From the NCBI RefSeq assembly GCF_018861905.1, contig NZ_JAHLDU010000001.1:434001-498000 (forward strand): a stretch of 64,000 nt of DNA, given 5' to 3'. Origin of the DNA: Clostridium sp. DSM 17811. Lineage in GTDB: Bacteria; Bacillota; Clostridia; Clostridiales; Clostridiaceae. The position numbers were made by a program, and so were the translations under genes. Under the pieces are notes generated by a model. It worked only from the letters and a program-made list of their open reading frames with translations, was not told the DNA's origin and made no database searches. This document shows, piece by piece, positions 8,122-16,469 of the stretch (its first letter is position 1; the number at the start of each line of letters is the position of its first letter).

Positions 8122-9490
8122 AACGTTTTCTACCTTTTAATCCTAAAGCTCCAATAAACATTAAAGCAGTTCCTATAAGGAGTAACTCATACAAATGAGT
8201 GGAAGTATTCGGAAGTTGACCTCCCTTAACCGTATGTGTAACACTTATTTGTTCTCCTCCTGAGTTACTACCGTTGTTATCTATATCTTCATCAATTAGA
8301 TTGCCTATTGATTCGTCAAACATATTAACATAACTAAATGAATTTGCTGAAGTAAGTATTGGTATTATAACATTTACTTTCCCGTTAATATTATTGTTAT
8401 TTACTTCATAATGTACACCCACTGTATATGTTCCTGTTGGTATAATTTCAGTTGCGACATCAGCTGCATCTCCACTTACACTTTCAGTAAAGACTTTATC
8501 TATCTTTGCCATATCTAAAACAAGTTCTATATTGCCTTTAGTACCTATCACGTATCCATTTTCATTTATCGTATATGTAATATCAATTCCTTTATCTCCA
8601 AGTATCTTTACATCTTTGAGCTTGTCCATAATTTGGTTAAATTCATCCAAAAACCCTTGTGATTCAAGTGTATTAAACATATTATCCATATCTGCTTTCA
8701 TACTATTAATTTCAACGGCCGATGATCCTGTATTTTTCATTTCAGTTACTATTAAATCTCTTATAAGATTTTGTACTTCTTCATTTTCAGCAGTTAAATT
8801 AACTACTTCTCTTATAAGATTTTTGAATTGAGTATCATCAATTTTAACCCTATACACATTTCCATCCTTAGATATAAAATTATAATTATCACCAAGTTTT
8901 GCTGAATATTTTTGAAATAAAGTTATAATTAATCCCTGTAGTTCTTTGTTTTCACTAATCATTTTTCCAAAATCCAGGTTGCCTAGTTCAGATAACATTC
9001 CTGGTGTTTTATTCATCTCATTAAGATCTATTAACATATATTTATTAACATTTTCAGGTGGAACCATCATTTCAAATAGTTGTGGTGATTTTACGATTTC
9101 TTTAACTATAGGAGTTTTACCTGTAAGATTTATGTCGCTCCATAATTCTCCGGCGTATGGGCTGCCGCCTACATTTGCTGATATTTCAACATATTGTTTC
9201 GAAATAGTTCCGTCACTATTTCCAGTCGTCTTAGCATTAAAACTTACTTGTAAGTTGTTTAACATATCACTTATCATCTCGAAATCCTCTTTGTCTTGCT
9301 TTGAAAGTCCTTGCCCCTTAAATGTCAAACTAATTTTACCATTGCTTTCCATAGTTTTTGCTGAATTTGTCTTTAATATGGCATCTGAGAGCGTTTTCGT
9401 TTGCGCATTTACTATAGATATTGGTAATACAAAAAACAACATAACTATAGCAATTATAAAGGAACATCCTCTTAATTCAAATTTTGTCAT
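8114..9490 (-). CDS. sortase-anchored surface protein with LPNTS sorting signal
   Basis: A protein of about 458 residues, starting at MTKFELRGC because GGAGGT stands seven bases before that ATG at 9488-9490. An upstream in-frame ATG lacks such a site. A signal peptide ends near SIVNAQT. The large extracellular part has no motif I recognise and is rich in Asn, Lys and Gly. The C-terminus is a full cell-wall sorting signal: QLPNTS, a hydrophobic segment (LLLIGTALMFIGALGL) and a basic tail KGRKRYE. The next gene, overlapping it, is the sortase, so this is probably its dedicated substrate. Its role on the surface is unknown. Confidence 0.85.
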   Translation of the reverse strand: MTKFELRGCSFIIAIVMLFFVLPISIVNAQTKTLSDAILKTNSAKTMESNGKISLTFKGQGLSKQDKEDFEMISDMLNNLQVSFNAKTTGNSDGTISKQYVEISANVGGSPYAGELWSDINLTGKTPIVKEIVKSPQLFEMMVPPENVNKYMLIDLNEMNKTPGMLSELGNLDFGKMISENKELQGLIITLFQKYSAKLGDNYNFISKDGNVYRVKIDDTQFKNLIREVVNLTAENEEVQNLIRDLIVTEMKNTGSSAVEINSMKADMDNMFNTLESQGFLDEFNQIMDKLKDVKILGDKGIDITYTINENGYVIGTKGNIELVLDMAKIDKVFTESVSGDAADVATEIIPTGTYTVGVHYEVNNNNINGKVNVIIPILTSANSFSYVNMFDESIGNLIDEDIDNNGSNSGGEQISVTHTVKGGQLPNTSTHLYELLLIGTALMFIGALGLKGRKRYE

Positions 9491-9672
9491 ATCATCTACC
9501 TCCGTATAATATTTTTTCATAGCTTTAAAACTATATCATAATGTTAACAAACGGTAAACATGATTTAAAACCCACATATGGTCAATTTTTCTTATTATAT
9601 AATGCTAAATATTATGACAATAATATAAAGTTAGCTTACTATCAAATTTCAGTTTAATTTACTTTCATAATC

Positions 9673-9714
9673 AAAAAAAATAATCTATGATTTCAATTAA
9701 AATCATAGACTATT
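9673..9714 (-). terminator. terminator after the 69-residue membrane protein gene
   Basis: A stem of about 14 bases (TAATCTATGATTT and its complement at 9681-9713) is followed on the minus strand by an eight-T run. Confidence 0.85.
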
Positions 9715-9742
9715 TTAAGCTTTAAAACATTTATGCTATTTA

Positions 9743-9952
9743 TTATAATGAGGTATCAGTTGTTTTTCTTTCATTAAACCAAAGCAGTGACCATGCAAGC
9801 ACTGGTAAAAATGAAAGAATCAAATACAACATACCAAACTTATTCCCCAGTATCCCAAATCCTGCTGATAAGCCCAAAAACAACATAGTAGAACTTACTT
9901 TATAGTCATGAAAATTGTGAATTACAATACTTATTAATTTGTTCTTCTTCAC
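9743..9952 (-). CDS. small hydrophobic membrane protein
   Basis: About 69 residues beginning VKKNKLISIVIHNFHD. The GTG at 9950-9952 is preferred because GGAGGTG lies eight bases before it. An upstream TTG would place the ribosome-binding site inside the gene. There are two probable membrane segments (SSTMLFLGLSAGFGILG and LYLILSFLPVLAWSLLWF). It lies about 120 bases downstream of the ABC permease gene in the same orientation, so it may be the last gene of that operon. No family recognised. Confidence 0.6.
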   Translation of the reverse strand: MKKNKLISIVIHNFHDYKVSSTMLFLGLSAGFGILGNKFGMLYLILSFLPVLAWSLLWFNERKTTDTSL

Positions 9953-10076
9953 TGATAACACCTCCAATTTATTTTATATATTAAAATCATTGTTATTCTT
10001 TTCAAAAGTTTATTTATCTAAACTAAAGGATAAATATTTATTATGAATAATATAAGTCAATGTATATCTGATTTCA

Positions 10077-10745
10077 TTAAAACTCCTTATTATTATAAAT
10101 GTGGATTGAAATCATTAGCGAAATCATAAAAATAATTAAGCCTGTTGTTAGAGCTATAGAGTTTTGGGCTAAGACAGAAGTGTTATTTATAAAATAATTA
10201 AATTTCTGTACAAAAAAGTTATTGGGATTTTTAATAACATAACTCATAGCATTCATTGGTACGAAAAAAAATATCATAAATATTACCATAGTAAAAATCT
10301 TCATTTTAGCAACTCCAAATTTAAAATAAACAGGATAATATATAGAACTAAATATGCATATAGACATTATAACTAAAACAATATTCCATAATGAAATTGA
10401 GCCAATAAACTTTAAACGTCCAGTGGCATTGCCTATAGTACCCACTAAGGTAGAGCAGATAATCCCTATAATTCCAAACACAAATGTTGATATATATTTT
10501 GATATAACAATATCAGATCTTTTAAGTGGTAAACTATTTATTATAACTTCACTTTTGTTCTTATCATCATATTGAACAGCAAAAGTTATAAATAAGTAAT
10601 TGATTACCATAGGCGACATCACATATAAGCCAAAACCATTAGGAAACACAGAAGACATAGAAAAAGCCATAAAAGCAGTATAAAGGAGAGCATATATAAT
10701 AGTCTTTTTCTGAATCAGAATATCCTTTATTATTAGATTCAACAT
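10077..10745 (-). CDS. ABC-2 type transporter permease
   Basis: A 222-residue integral membrane protein with about six hydrophobic segments. It begins MLNLIIKDILIQKKTIIYAL, the cytoplasmic start typical of ABC-2 permeases, and contains the early cytoplasmic sequence YDDKNKSEVIINSLPLKRSDIV seen in YtrC/bacitracin-type permeases. Its start overlaps the stop of the ATPase gene by one base, so the two form one exporter. Substrate is unknown. YtrA-controlled exporters often respond to cell-wall antibiotics. Confidence 0.88.
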   Translation of the reverse strand: MLNLIIKDILIQKKTIIYALLYTAFMAFSMSSVFPNGFGLYVMSPMVINYLFITFAVQYDDKNKSEVIINSLPLKRSDIVISKYISTFVFGIIGIICSTLVGTIGNATGRLKFIGSISLWNIVLVIMSICIFSSIYYPVYFKFGVAKMKIFTMVIFMIFFFVPMNAMSYVIKNPNNFFVQKFNYFINNTSVLAQNSIALTTGLIIFMISLMISIHIYNNKEF

Positions 10746-11605
10746 TAAATATTCCCCCTAACCGTATATACCATAATGTCTTCAAGCGATGCCTTTTCAA
10801 TAATTCCTCTGCCTTTAAATAGCTCCCTCGCTTTAGTAATATCATTTGTTAGAGCCTCAAATCCAAAATTATTTTCTTTTATGCTTACAAATTTTCTCCT
10901 AATATCATTGTCTAAAAGTTCTTTACTCCCTTTAACCATTCCATAATTTTCAATAATTTCATCCTTAGTCCTTGAGAAAACTAATTTTCCTTTATTAATA
11001 AAAGTAATATAATCAGCTATCTTTTCAAGGTCAGTAGTTATATGAGTTGAAAAGAATATACTTACATTTTCATCTTGAATTACATTATACAAAATATCTA
11101 TGAGTTCACTTCTGAATACTGGATCTAGTCCAGAAGTAGGTTCATCCATTATAATAAGCTCTGCATTATGGCAAAGAGCTAATGCTAGAGAAAATTTCAT
11201 TTTCATTCCTTTTGATAGATTTTTAATTTTATTCTTTTTAGGCAGTTCGAATTCTTTTATATACTTTTCAAACAAAGCATCATTCCAACTTTTATAGAAA
11301 GGTCGAAGAATGTTTTTCATTTCTATGATGTTTAATTCTTCATAAAAATAATTTTCGTCATAAACAAATCCTATTTTCTGCTTAATCTCTTTATTATGCT
11401 TTATATTATCTAATCCAAAAATATTTATATCTCCACTATTTTTTTTAATAAGATTCATTATAAGTTTTATAGTGGTACTCTTACCTGAACCATTTGGGCC
11501 TATAAACCCCATTATAGAGCCTCTTTCAACATTGAAAGTTAAATTGTCTAGAGTGAAATCCTTATAAGACTTATTTAAATTTTTTATTTCCAAGATGTTA
11601 TTCAT
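10745..11605 (-). CDS. ABC transporter ATP-binding protein
   Basis: A 286-residue ATPase with Walker A GPNGSGKSTTIK near residue 35-45, the signature NLSKGMKMKFSLALAL near 130, Walker B ELIIMDEPTSGLDP near 155, and the switch histidine in FFSTHITTDLE. It energises the permease encoded immediately downstream. The gene stands between the GntR regulator and the permease, the standard layout of a YtrA-controlled exporter. The C-terminal 70 residues are variable, as usual. Confidence 0.93.
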   Translation of the reverse strand: MNNILEIKNLNKSYKDFTLDNLTFNVERGSIMGFIGPNGSGKSTTIKLIMNLIKKNSGDINIFGLDNIKHNKEIKQKIGFVYDENYFYEELNIIEMKNILRPFYKSWNDALFEKYIKEFELPKKNKIKNLSKGMKMKFSLALALCHNAELIIMDEPTSGLDPVFRSELIDILYNVIQDENVSIFFSTHITTDLEKIADYITFINKGKLVFSRTKDEIIENYGMVKGSKELLDNDIRRKFVSIKENNFGFEALTNDITKARELFKGRGIIEKASLEDIMVYTVRGNI

Positions 11606-11652
11606 CTTTATTCCCCCCTTAATTAGTTCAAAACTAAAAATTTAATTATGTA

Positions 11653-12030
11653 TTAATTTTCTTCGGTATATAGTATTGCTAACATACCTTGTAACTCTTC
11701 TAAACTTAAATTTAAAAACTTACTTTCAGATACAACACCAGCTAGGTTTTCTTCTATAGTTTTTAATCTTTTTTCCCTTATTAGATCTTTGTTTTGACAT
11801 GATACATAGGAACCTTTTCCAGGAACAGTCTCTATAAATCCTTCTTTTTCAAGCTCTTCATATGCTCTTTTAGTTGTTATAACACTTATAAGAAGCTCTT
11901 TTGCTAAACTTCTTATAGAAGGTAAGGCATCCCCCGGAGTTAGGTCTTCTTTCATAATGGCAGTTTTAATTTGGGTCACTATTTGTTCATAAATCGGATC
12001 CTGCGATGAATTTGAAATTATAATATTCAT
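11653..12030 (-). CDS. GntR-family regulator, YtrA subfamily
   Basis: A 125-residue repressor with the short GntR layout. An N-terminal winged helix begins SQDPIYEQIVTQIKTAIMKE and includes LPSIRSLAKELLIS and AYEELEKEGFIETVPGKGSYV. A short helical dimerisation tail follows, too small for a ligand-binding FadR or HutC domain, which defines YtrA. It heads the ABC exporter operon and a palindrome lies directly upstream, so autoregulation together with the transporter is likely. The effector is unknown. Confidence 0.92.
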   Translation of the reverse strand: MNIIISNSSQDPIYEQIVTQIKTAIMKEDLTPGDALPSIRSLAKELLISVITTKRAYEELEKEGFIETVPGKGSYVSCQNKDLIREKRLKTIEENLAGVVSESKFLNLSLEELQGMLAILYTEEN

Positions 12031-12050
12031 AATTCGCTCCTTTGTAGCTA

Positions 12051-12073
12051 GTGTATATAATCAGTATATACAC
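12051..12073 (-). promoter_or_regulatory. probable YtrA-type operator
   Basis: A perfect inverted repeat GTGTATATA-5 bases-TATATACAC lies 20 bases upstream of the GntR gene. YtrA-type regulators are known to bind AGTGTA/TACACT arms, and the flanking bases here (A before GTGTA, and CACAGT after) extend the resemblance. Confidence 0.7.
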
Positions 12074-12154
12074 AGTAGTATTTAATGTCAAACATTATTT
12101 CAACCTTTAAATTGATAATATGCAAAAAATAAACTTCTTTGATATTTACCACAA

Positions 12155-12201
12155 ATAAAAAAAGCCTCACATTTAGCCTATTATGACTTAATGTGAGGCT
12201 T
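12155..12201 (-). terminator. terminator after the GGGtGRT gene
   Basis: Perfect 12-base stem AAGCCTCACATT / AATGTGAGGCTT with a 16-base loop and a long T-run on the minus strand. Confidence 0.88.
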
Positions 12202-12285
12202 GTCCCTATCTAGTTTAACCTAAGCTTTTCTATAAACATAAGAAACCAAGATGAGGGACTTTTTTATTAACATACAATAAAAAAT

Positions 12286-13287
12286 TTATTTGCTCATTGC
12301 TTCTTGTACTGCAACTGCAACTGCAACTGAAGCACCAACCATAGGGTTATTTCCCATACCGATAAGTCCCATCATTTCTACATGAGCTGGAACAGATGAA
12401 GAACCTGCGAATTGTGCATCTGAATGCATTCTTCCCATAGTATCCGTCATTCCGTATGAAGCTGGACCTGCTCCCATATTATCTGGGTGAAGTGTTCTTC
12501 CTGTACCACCACCTGATGCTACTGAGAAGTATTTCTTACCTGCTTCTAATCTTTCTTTCTTGTAAGTTCCAGCAACTGGATGTTGGAATCTTGTTGGGTT
12601 TGTAGAATTTCCTGTAATTGATACATCTACATCCTCTGAATGCATTATTGCAACGCCTTCACGTACATCATCTGCACCGTAACATCTAACTTTAGCTTTT
12701 TCTCCATCAGAATAAGCTGTTTCTTTAACTACTTTTAATTCACTAGTATAGTAATCAAATTTTGTTTGAACATAAGTAAATCCATTAACTCTTGAAATTA
12801 TATAAGCTGCATCTTTTCCAAGACCATTAAGTATTACTTTTAAAGGTTTAGTTCTTACTTTATTAGCAGCTCTTGCAAGACCAATTGCGCCTTCAGCAGC
12901 TGCAAATGATTCATGTCCAGCTAGGAATGCAAAACATTTAGTCTCTTCACGAAGTAGCATAGCTGCTAAGTTACCATGACCAATTCCAACTTTTCTATCA
13001 TCTGCAACAGAACCTGGTATACAAAATGATTGAAGTCCTTCGCCTATATAAACTGCAGCATCTGCAGCCTTAGTGCAACCATTTTTAATTGCAATAGCTG
13101 CTCCTACTGAATATGCCCAACAAGCATTTTCAAATGCTATTGGTTGAATTCCTTTAACTATTCCAAAAACGTCGATACCTTTATCTTCACATATTTTTCT
13201 TGCTTCTTCTAGTGAATTTATTCCATGTTTTTTTAATACGGGTAGTATCTGATCTATTCTTCTTTCATAACTCTCAAATAAAGCCAT
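12286..13287 (-). CDS. GGGtGRT protein
   Basis: A 333-residue cytoplasmic protein carrying the name-giving motif SVASGGGTGRTLHPD at about residue 258-272. It also has glycine-rich stretches typical of the family (VGIGHGNLAAMLL, FLAGHESFAAAEGAIGLARA). The family is found in anaerobic Firmicutes next to a NifU-like scaffold, as here, 22 bases apart and co-oriented. The pairing implies a role in iron-sulfur or selenium/sulfur handling, but the biochemical function is not established to my knowledge. Length and motif make the family call secure. Confidence 0.92.
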   Translation of the reverse strand: MALFESYERRIDQILPVLKKHGINSLEEARKICEDKGIDVFGIVKGIQPIAFENACWAYSVGAAIAIKNGCTKAADAAVYIGEGLQSFCIPGSVADDRKVGIGHGNLAAMLLREETKCFAFLAGHESFAAAEGAIGLARAANKVRTKPLKVILNGLGKDAAYIISRVNGFTYVQTKFDYYTSELKVVKETAYSDGEKAKVRCYGADDVREGVAIMHSEDVDVSITGNSTNPTRFQHPVAGTYKKERLEAGKKYFSVASGGGTGRTLHPDNMGAGPASYGMTDTMGRMHSDAQFAGSSSVPAHVEMMGLIGMGNNPMVGASVAVAVAVQEAMSK

Positions 13288-13309
13288 TATATTATTCCTC
13301 CTTTTTATA

Positions 13310-14002
13310 TTATTTTTGTCTTGGATCGATTACTGTTACTGCTTCGTCAAATCTACCATAAGTTCCAGTAGCTTTTTCCATAGCTTCATTAGCATCCATA
13401 CCTTTTTTAACCATATCCATCATTTTTCCAAGTTGAATGAATTTATAACCAATTATTTCACTATTTTTATCAAGTGCAATATTAGATACATAACCTTCAG
13501 CCATTTCTAAGTATCTTGGTCCCTTAGCAAGTGTTCCATACATAGTACCAACTTGACTTCTAAGGCCTTTGCCTAAGTCTTCAAGTCCAGCACCGATAGG
13601 TAGTCCACCTTCTGAGAATGCAGTTTGAGTTCTTCCGTATACTATTTGAAGGAATAATTCTCTCATAGCTGTATTTATTGCATCACATACTAAATCTGTG
13701 TTTAATGCTTCTAAAATAGTTTTTCCTGGAAGTATTTCTGCAGCCATTGCAGCTGAGTGAGTACTACCTGAGCATCCTATTACCTCAACTAATGCTTCTT
13801 GTATTATTCCATCTTTTACGTTTAATGTAAGCTTACAGGCACCTTGTTGAGGAGCACACCAGCCAATTCCGTGAGTTAAACCTGAGATATCTTTAATTTC
13901 TTTACTTTGTACCCATTTTCCTTCTTCAGGAATTGGTGCTGAACCATGATTAGGTCCTTTAGCAACACAAATCATTTCTGAAACTTCTGTTGAATAAATC
14001 AT
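13310..14002 (-). CDS. NifU-like iron-sulfur scaffold protein
   Basis: A 230-residue protein beginning MIYSTEVSEMICVAKGPNHG. It contains the scaffold-type cysteine pattern of the NifU/IscU N-terminal fold in a diverged form: GIGWCAPQQGACKL, VEVIGCSGSTHSAAMAAEIL and DLVCDAINTAMRELFLQIVYG. It probably holds or delivers iron-sulfur clusters in the cytoplasm. It is the first gene of a two-gene operon with the GGGtGRT protein, which is the conserved arrangement in clostridia. It is longer than IscU (about 130 residues), with an additional C-terminal helical part. Confidence 0.85.
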   Translation of the reverse strand: MIYSTEVSEMICVAKGPNHGSAPIPEEGKWVQSKEIKDISGLTHGIGWCAPQQGACKLTLNVKDGIIQEALVEVIGCSGSTHSAAMAAEILPGKTILEALNTDLVCDAINTAMRELFLQIVYGRTQTAFSEGGLPIGAGLEDLGKGLRSQVGTMYGTLAKGPRYLEMAEGYVSNIALDKNSEIIGYKFIQLGKMMDMVKKGMDANEAMEKATGTYGRFDEAVTVIDPRQK

Positions 14003-14312
14003 AATATTATCTCCTTCCTTATGTAGATGGTAATTTAATAAACTTTATAATTAGCGGGCACTAAAAAATCCCACTGGGTCAATATTTAAATATCTTAACA
14101 AGTCTATTTTAGCAAACATAATCTAATTTAACAATAGTATTAATAGAAGTTGATAATTTAGTTACAAAATAATTGATTGAATATTACTGCTAAAATAATT
14201 ATAATTATAAGTGCTACCAACGTGCCAGGTGGCAAGTAGCAATTTAAAATAATTATATTTATATAAAACAACATTTCGTCTTGATTAAAGTAATAAATTA
14301 GGGGGTATTAAC
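14003..14312. other. divergent promoter region with a palindrome
   Basis: About 310 bases between divergent genes. It holds promoters for both directions, not resolved by eye, and an imperfect palindrome at 14213-14240: GCTAC and GTAGC arms around a TGCCA-GG-TGGCA core. The palindrome lies about 70 bases before the DUF1003 gene and could be an operator or a small hairpin. Nothing else recognised. Confidence 0.4.
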
Positions 14313-14894
14313 ATGGAAAATGAATATAATACTGAAAATGATAATGATAATTCGGCCTCAGAAAAACTTGTACGAGAAATAATTGACCAAGGAGAAAGCT
14401 TTAACTCTATTGAAGAAGATTTATTACATGAATTAATGGGTAATAGGATATCGGAAGATGTCACAATCGAAACTTCGCACTCCCACAACTTTGGAAATAA
14501 AATGGCTGATAAAATAGCAGAAACAGTTGGAAGTTGGAGTTTTATAATAATAGCACTTGCAATTATCGTTATATGGATAGTTTCTAATACTATTTTTAAA
14601 AATCTATTTGACCCGGCTCCATTTATACTTCTTAATCTAGTTCTATCTTGCACTGCAGCTATACAAGCTCCTGTAATAATGATGAGCCAGAATAGACAAG
14701 AAGAAAAAGATAGAATAAAATCAAAAAACGATTATAAGATAAATTTTAAATCAGAATTAATTACTCAAGATTTACACAAAAAAATGGATTTATTAATAGA
14801 TAATCAAAAGGCATTAGTAAAAAATCAAGAAAAAATGATGAAATATATTGAAAGCTTACAAAACAGTGCCACCCACGTGACAAGTGATAATTAA
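14313..14894 (+). CDS. DUF1003 membrane protein
   Basis: A 193-residue protein. The acidic N-terminal 60 residues lead into the DUF1003 core: KMADKIAETVGSWSFI followed by two membrane helices (about residues 70-90 and 97-120) with the conserved PFILLNLVLSCTAAIQAPVIMMSQNRQ, then a coiled-coil C-terminal tail. The function of the family is unknown. The start has AGGGGGT eight bases before the ATG. The same orientation and short gap (about 100 bases) suggest it may be read with the following EcsC gene. Confidence 0.88.
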   Translation: MENEYNTENDNDNSASEKLVREIIDQGESFNSIEEDLLHELMGNRISEDVTIETSHSHNFGNKMADKIAETVGSWSFIIIALAIIVIWIVSNTIFKNLFDPAPFILLNLVLSCTAAIQAPVIMMSQNRQEEKDRIKSKNDYKINFKSELITQDLHKKMDLLIDNQKALVKNQEKMMKYIESLQNSATHVTSDN

Positions 14895-14996
14895 TCCTTT
14901 GTACTAAATAATATCTAATAAAACAATCTATAAATGAATAAAAGATAACTTACAGTGCCATCATAATGATAATATTAATTTTATAAGGGGACAAAC

Positions 14997-15716
14997 ATGA
15001 ATAATTATGAAGAAAACTCACTAAAAGAAATGTTTTTATGGCAAGAAAAGATGGAAAAGGAGCCTTCTTTTTCAAGCGATTTTGCTAAGGGTATACAAAA
15101 CAAGATGAACAACTTACTTCCTGATAAAATTCAAAATATTATTAACATTTCAATTGAAAATATGACAAAGCTTGTACTCACCGGTTCTGAATATACAGCG
15201 AAACCCCCACTTACTAATACCTCCCTTGAAGACCGCGAAGTTTTGGCAAAAAGCAGTATTGATTTTTATAGAAAAGCTGCAACTGTTAGTGGCGCTGGAA
15301 CCGGTGGTGCCGGGTTTTTAATTGGTCTTGCGGACTTCCCTATTCTTCTAAGTTTAAAAATGAAATTTCTGTATGAAATAGCTAGTATTTATGGTTTTGA
15401 TGTTCGAGATTATAAAGAAAGATTATATATTCTATATGTTTTTCAGCTAGCTTTTTCAAGTGACAAAAGAAGAATTGAAATATACACTCAAATATCAAAT
15501 TGGGACAATTACGTAAAAAATTTGCCTGCGGATGTAGAATCTTTTGACTGGAAAACTTTTCAACAAGAATATAGGGATTATATAGATTTGGCAAAAATGT
15601 TACAGCTTGTTCCCGGTATCGGACTAGTTGTTGGTGCATATGCTAATTATAAACTAATGAACAAATTATACGATACAGCACTTAATGCATATAGATTAAG
15701 GATTTTCAAAAGGTAA
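14997..15716 (+). CDS. EcsC-family protein
   Basis: A 239-residue protein recognisable by the EcsC pattern: YRKAATVSGAGTGGAGFLIG followed by LADFPILLSLKMKFLYEIAS, and a C-terminal LVPGIGLVVGAYANYKLMNKL. The glycine-rich hydrophobic stretches may associate with membrane. The family is named after the third gene of the Bacillus ecs locus and its biochemical function is not known. There is no ABC transporter next to it here. AAGGGG precedes the ATG and a strong terminator follows. Confidence 0.85.
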   Translation: MNNYEENSLKEMFLWQEKMEKEPSFSSDFAKGIQNKMNNLLPDKIQNIINISIENMTKLVLTGSEYTAKPPLTNTSLEDREVLAKSSIDFYRKAATVSGAGTGGAGFLIGLADFPILLSLKMKFLYEIASIYGFDVRDYKERLYILYVFQLAFSSDKRRIEIYTQISNWDNYVKNLPADVESFDWKTFQQEYRDYIDLAKMLQLVPGIGLVVGAYANYKLMNKLYDTALNAYRLRIFKR

Positions 15717-15731
15717 TATATATAAGCATAA

Positions 15732-15768
15732 AAAATAACCCTCAAATTAAAATGAGGGTTATTTTTTA
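15732..15768. terminator. bidirectional terminator between EcsC and rubrerythrin genes
   Basis: A 13-base perfect stem AAAATAACCCTCA / TGAGGGTTATTTT with A- and T-runs on both sides. It lies between convergent genes and can serve both. Confidence 0.9.
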
Positions 15769-15789
15769 TTCTACATTTTTAAAATATAA

Positions 15790-16374
15790 TTAGAATTTTT
15801 CTGAAAATATTTCAAAATATCCTTGAGGATGTGCACATGCTGGACATACTTTAGGAGCACTTTTTCCTTCAAAAATATAACCACAATTGCCACATTTCCA
15901 CATAACTACTTCTTCTTTATCAAATACTGTATTATTTTCTACATTACTTAATAATTCTCTGTATCTCTCTTCATGATGTTTTTCAACTTCAGAAATTTTT
16001 CTATAAAGTACAGCTATTTCTGGAAAACCTTCTTTTTCAGCGACTTTTGCAAATGATGGATAAAGATCTGACCATTCTTCATTTTCTCCATTAGCCGCTG
16101 CTAATAAGTTAAGCTTTGTGTCTCCAAGCGCTACAGGATATGTTGCATTAATTTCTACCACTTCTCCACACAAATCTTTATTTGCAAACTTAAAGAATCT
16201 TTCAGCATGTTCTTTCTCATTTGCTGCTGTCTCTGTGAATATGTTAGATATTTGTATGTACCCTTCTTTTTTTGCTACTGATGAATAATAAGTATATCTA
16301 TTTCTAGCTTGTGATTCACCCGCAAATGATTTCATAAGATTTTGAGCTGTTTCTGTTCCTTTTAATGTTTTCAT
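15790..16374 (-). CDS. rbr: rubrerythrin
   Basis: A 194-residue peroxide-scavenging enzyme. The ferritin-like domain (residues 1-145) carries the di-iron ligands in [26 protein letters not shown] and [10 protein letters not shown]. The C-terminal rubredoxin domain carries two CxxC-type pairs, CGNCGYIF and [11 protein letters not shown]. It reduces hydrogen peroxide using electrons from rubredoxin, protecting anaerobes from oxidants. A rubredoxin gene is also in this window (21427). A PerR-like sequence lies just upstream, in keeping with known peroxide control of clostridial rubrerythrins. Confidence 0.96.
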   Translation of the reverse strand: MKTLKGTETAQNLMKSFAGESQARNRYTYYSSVAKKEGYIQISNIFTETAANEKEHAERFFKFANKDLCGEVVEINATYPVALGDTKLNLLAAANGENEEWSDLYPSFAKVAEKEGFPEIAVLYRKISEVEKHHEERYRELLSNVENNTVFDKEEVVMWKCGNCGYIFEGKSAPKVCPACAHPQGYFEIFSEKF

Positions 16375-16453
16375 AAAAATCCCTCCTAGTTTTTCCTCCG
16401 TAGAGAAAATAATCGTATATTACCTTATTCTATAAATACGACAAATTTCCTCT

Positions 16454-16468
16454 TTCAAATTATTATAA
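16454..16468 (-). promoter_or_regulatory. possible PerR box upstream of rubrerythrin
   Basis: On the minus strand the 15-mer TTATAATAATTTGAA matches the known PerR box TTATAATnATTATAA at all but two defined positions. It lies about 80 bases before the rubrerythrin start. The region is AT-rich, so chance matching is a real concern. Confidence 0.35.
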
Positions 16469-16469
16469 T

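Noticed and set aside
8946-9509. Plus-strand 187-residue ORF opposite the surface protein gene
   Set aside because: Shadow of the minus-strand gene, which has a signal peptide, sorting signal and ribosome-binding site.
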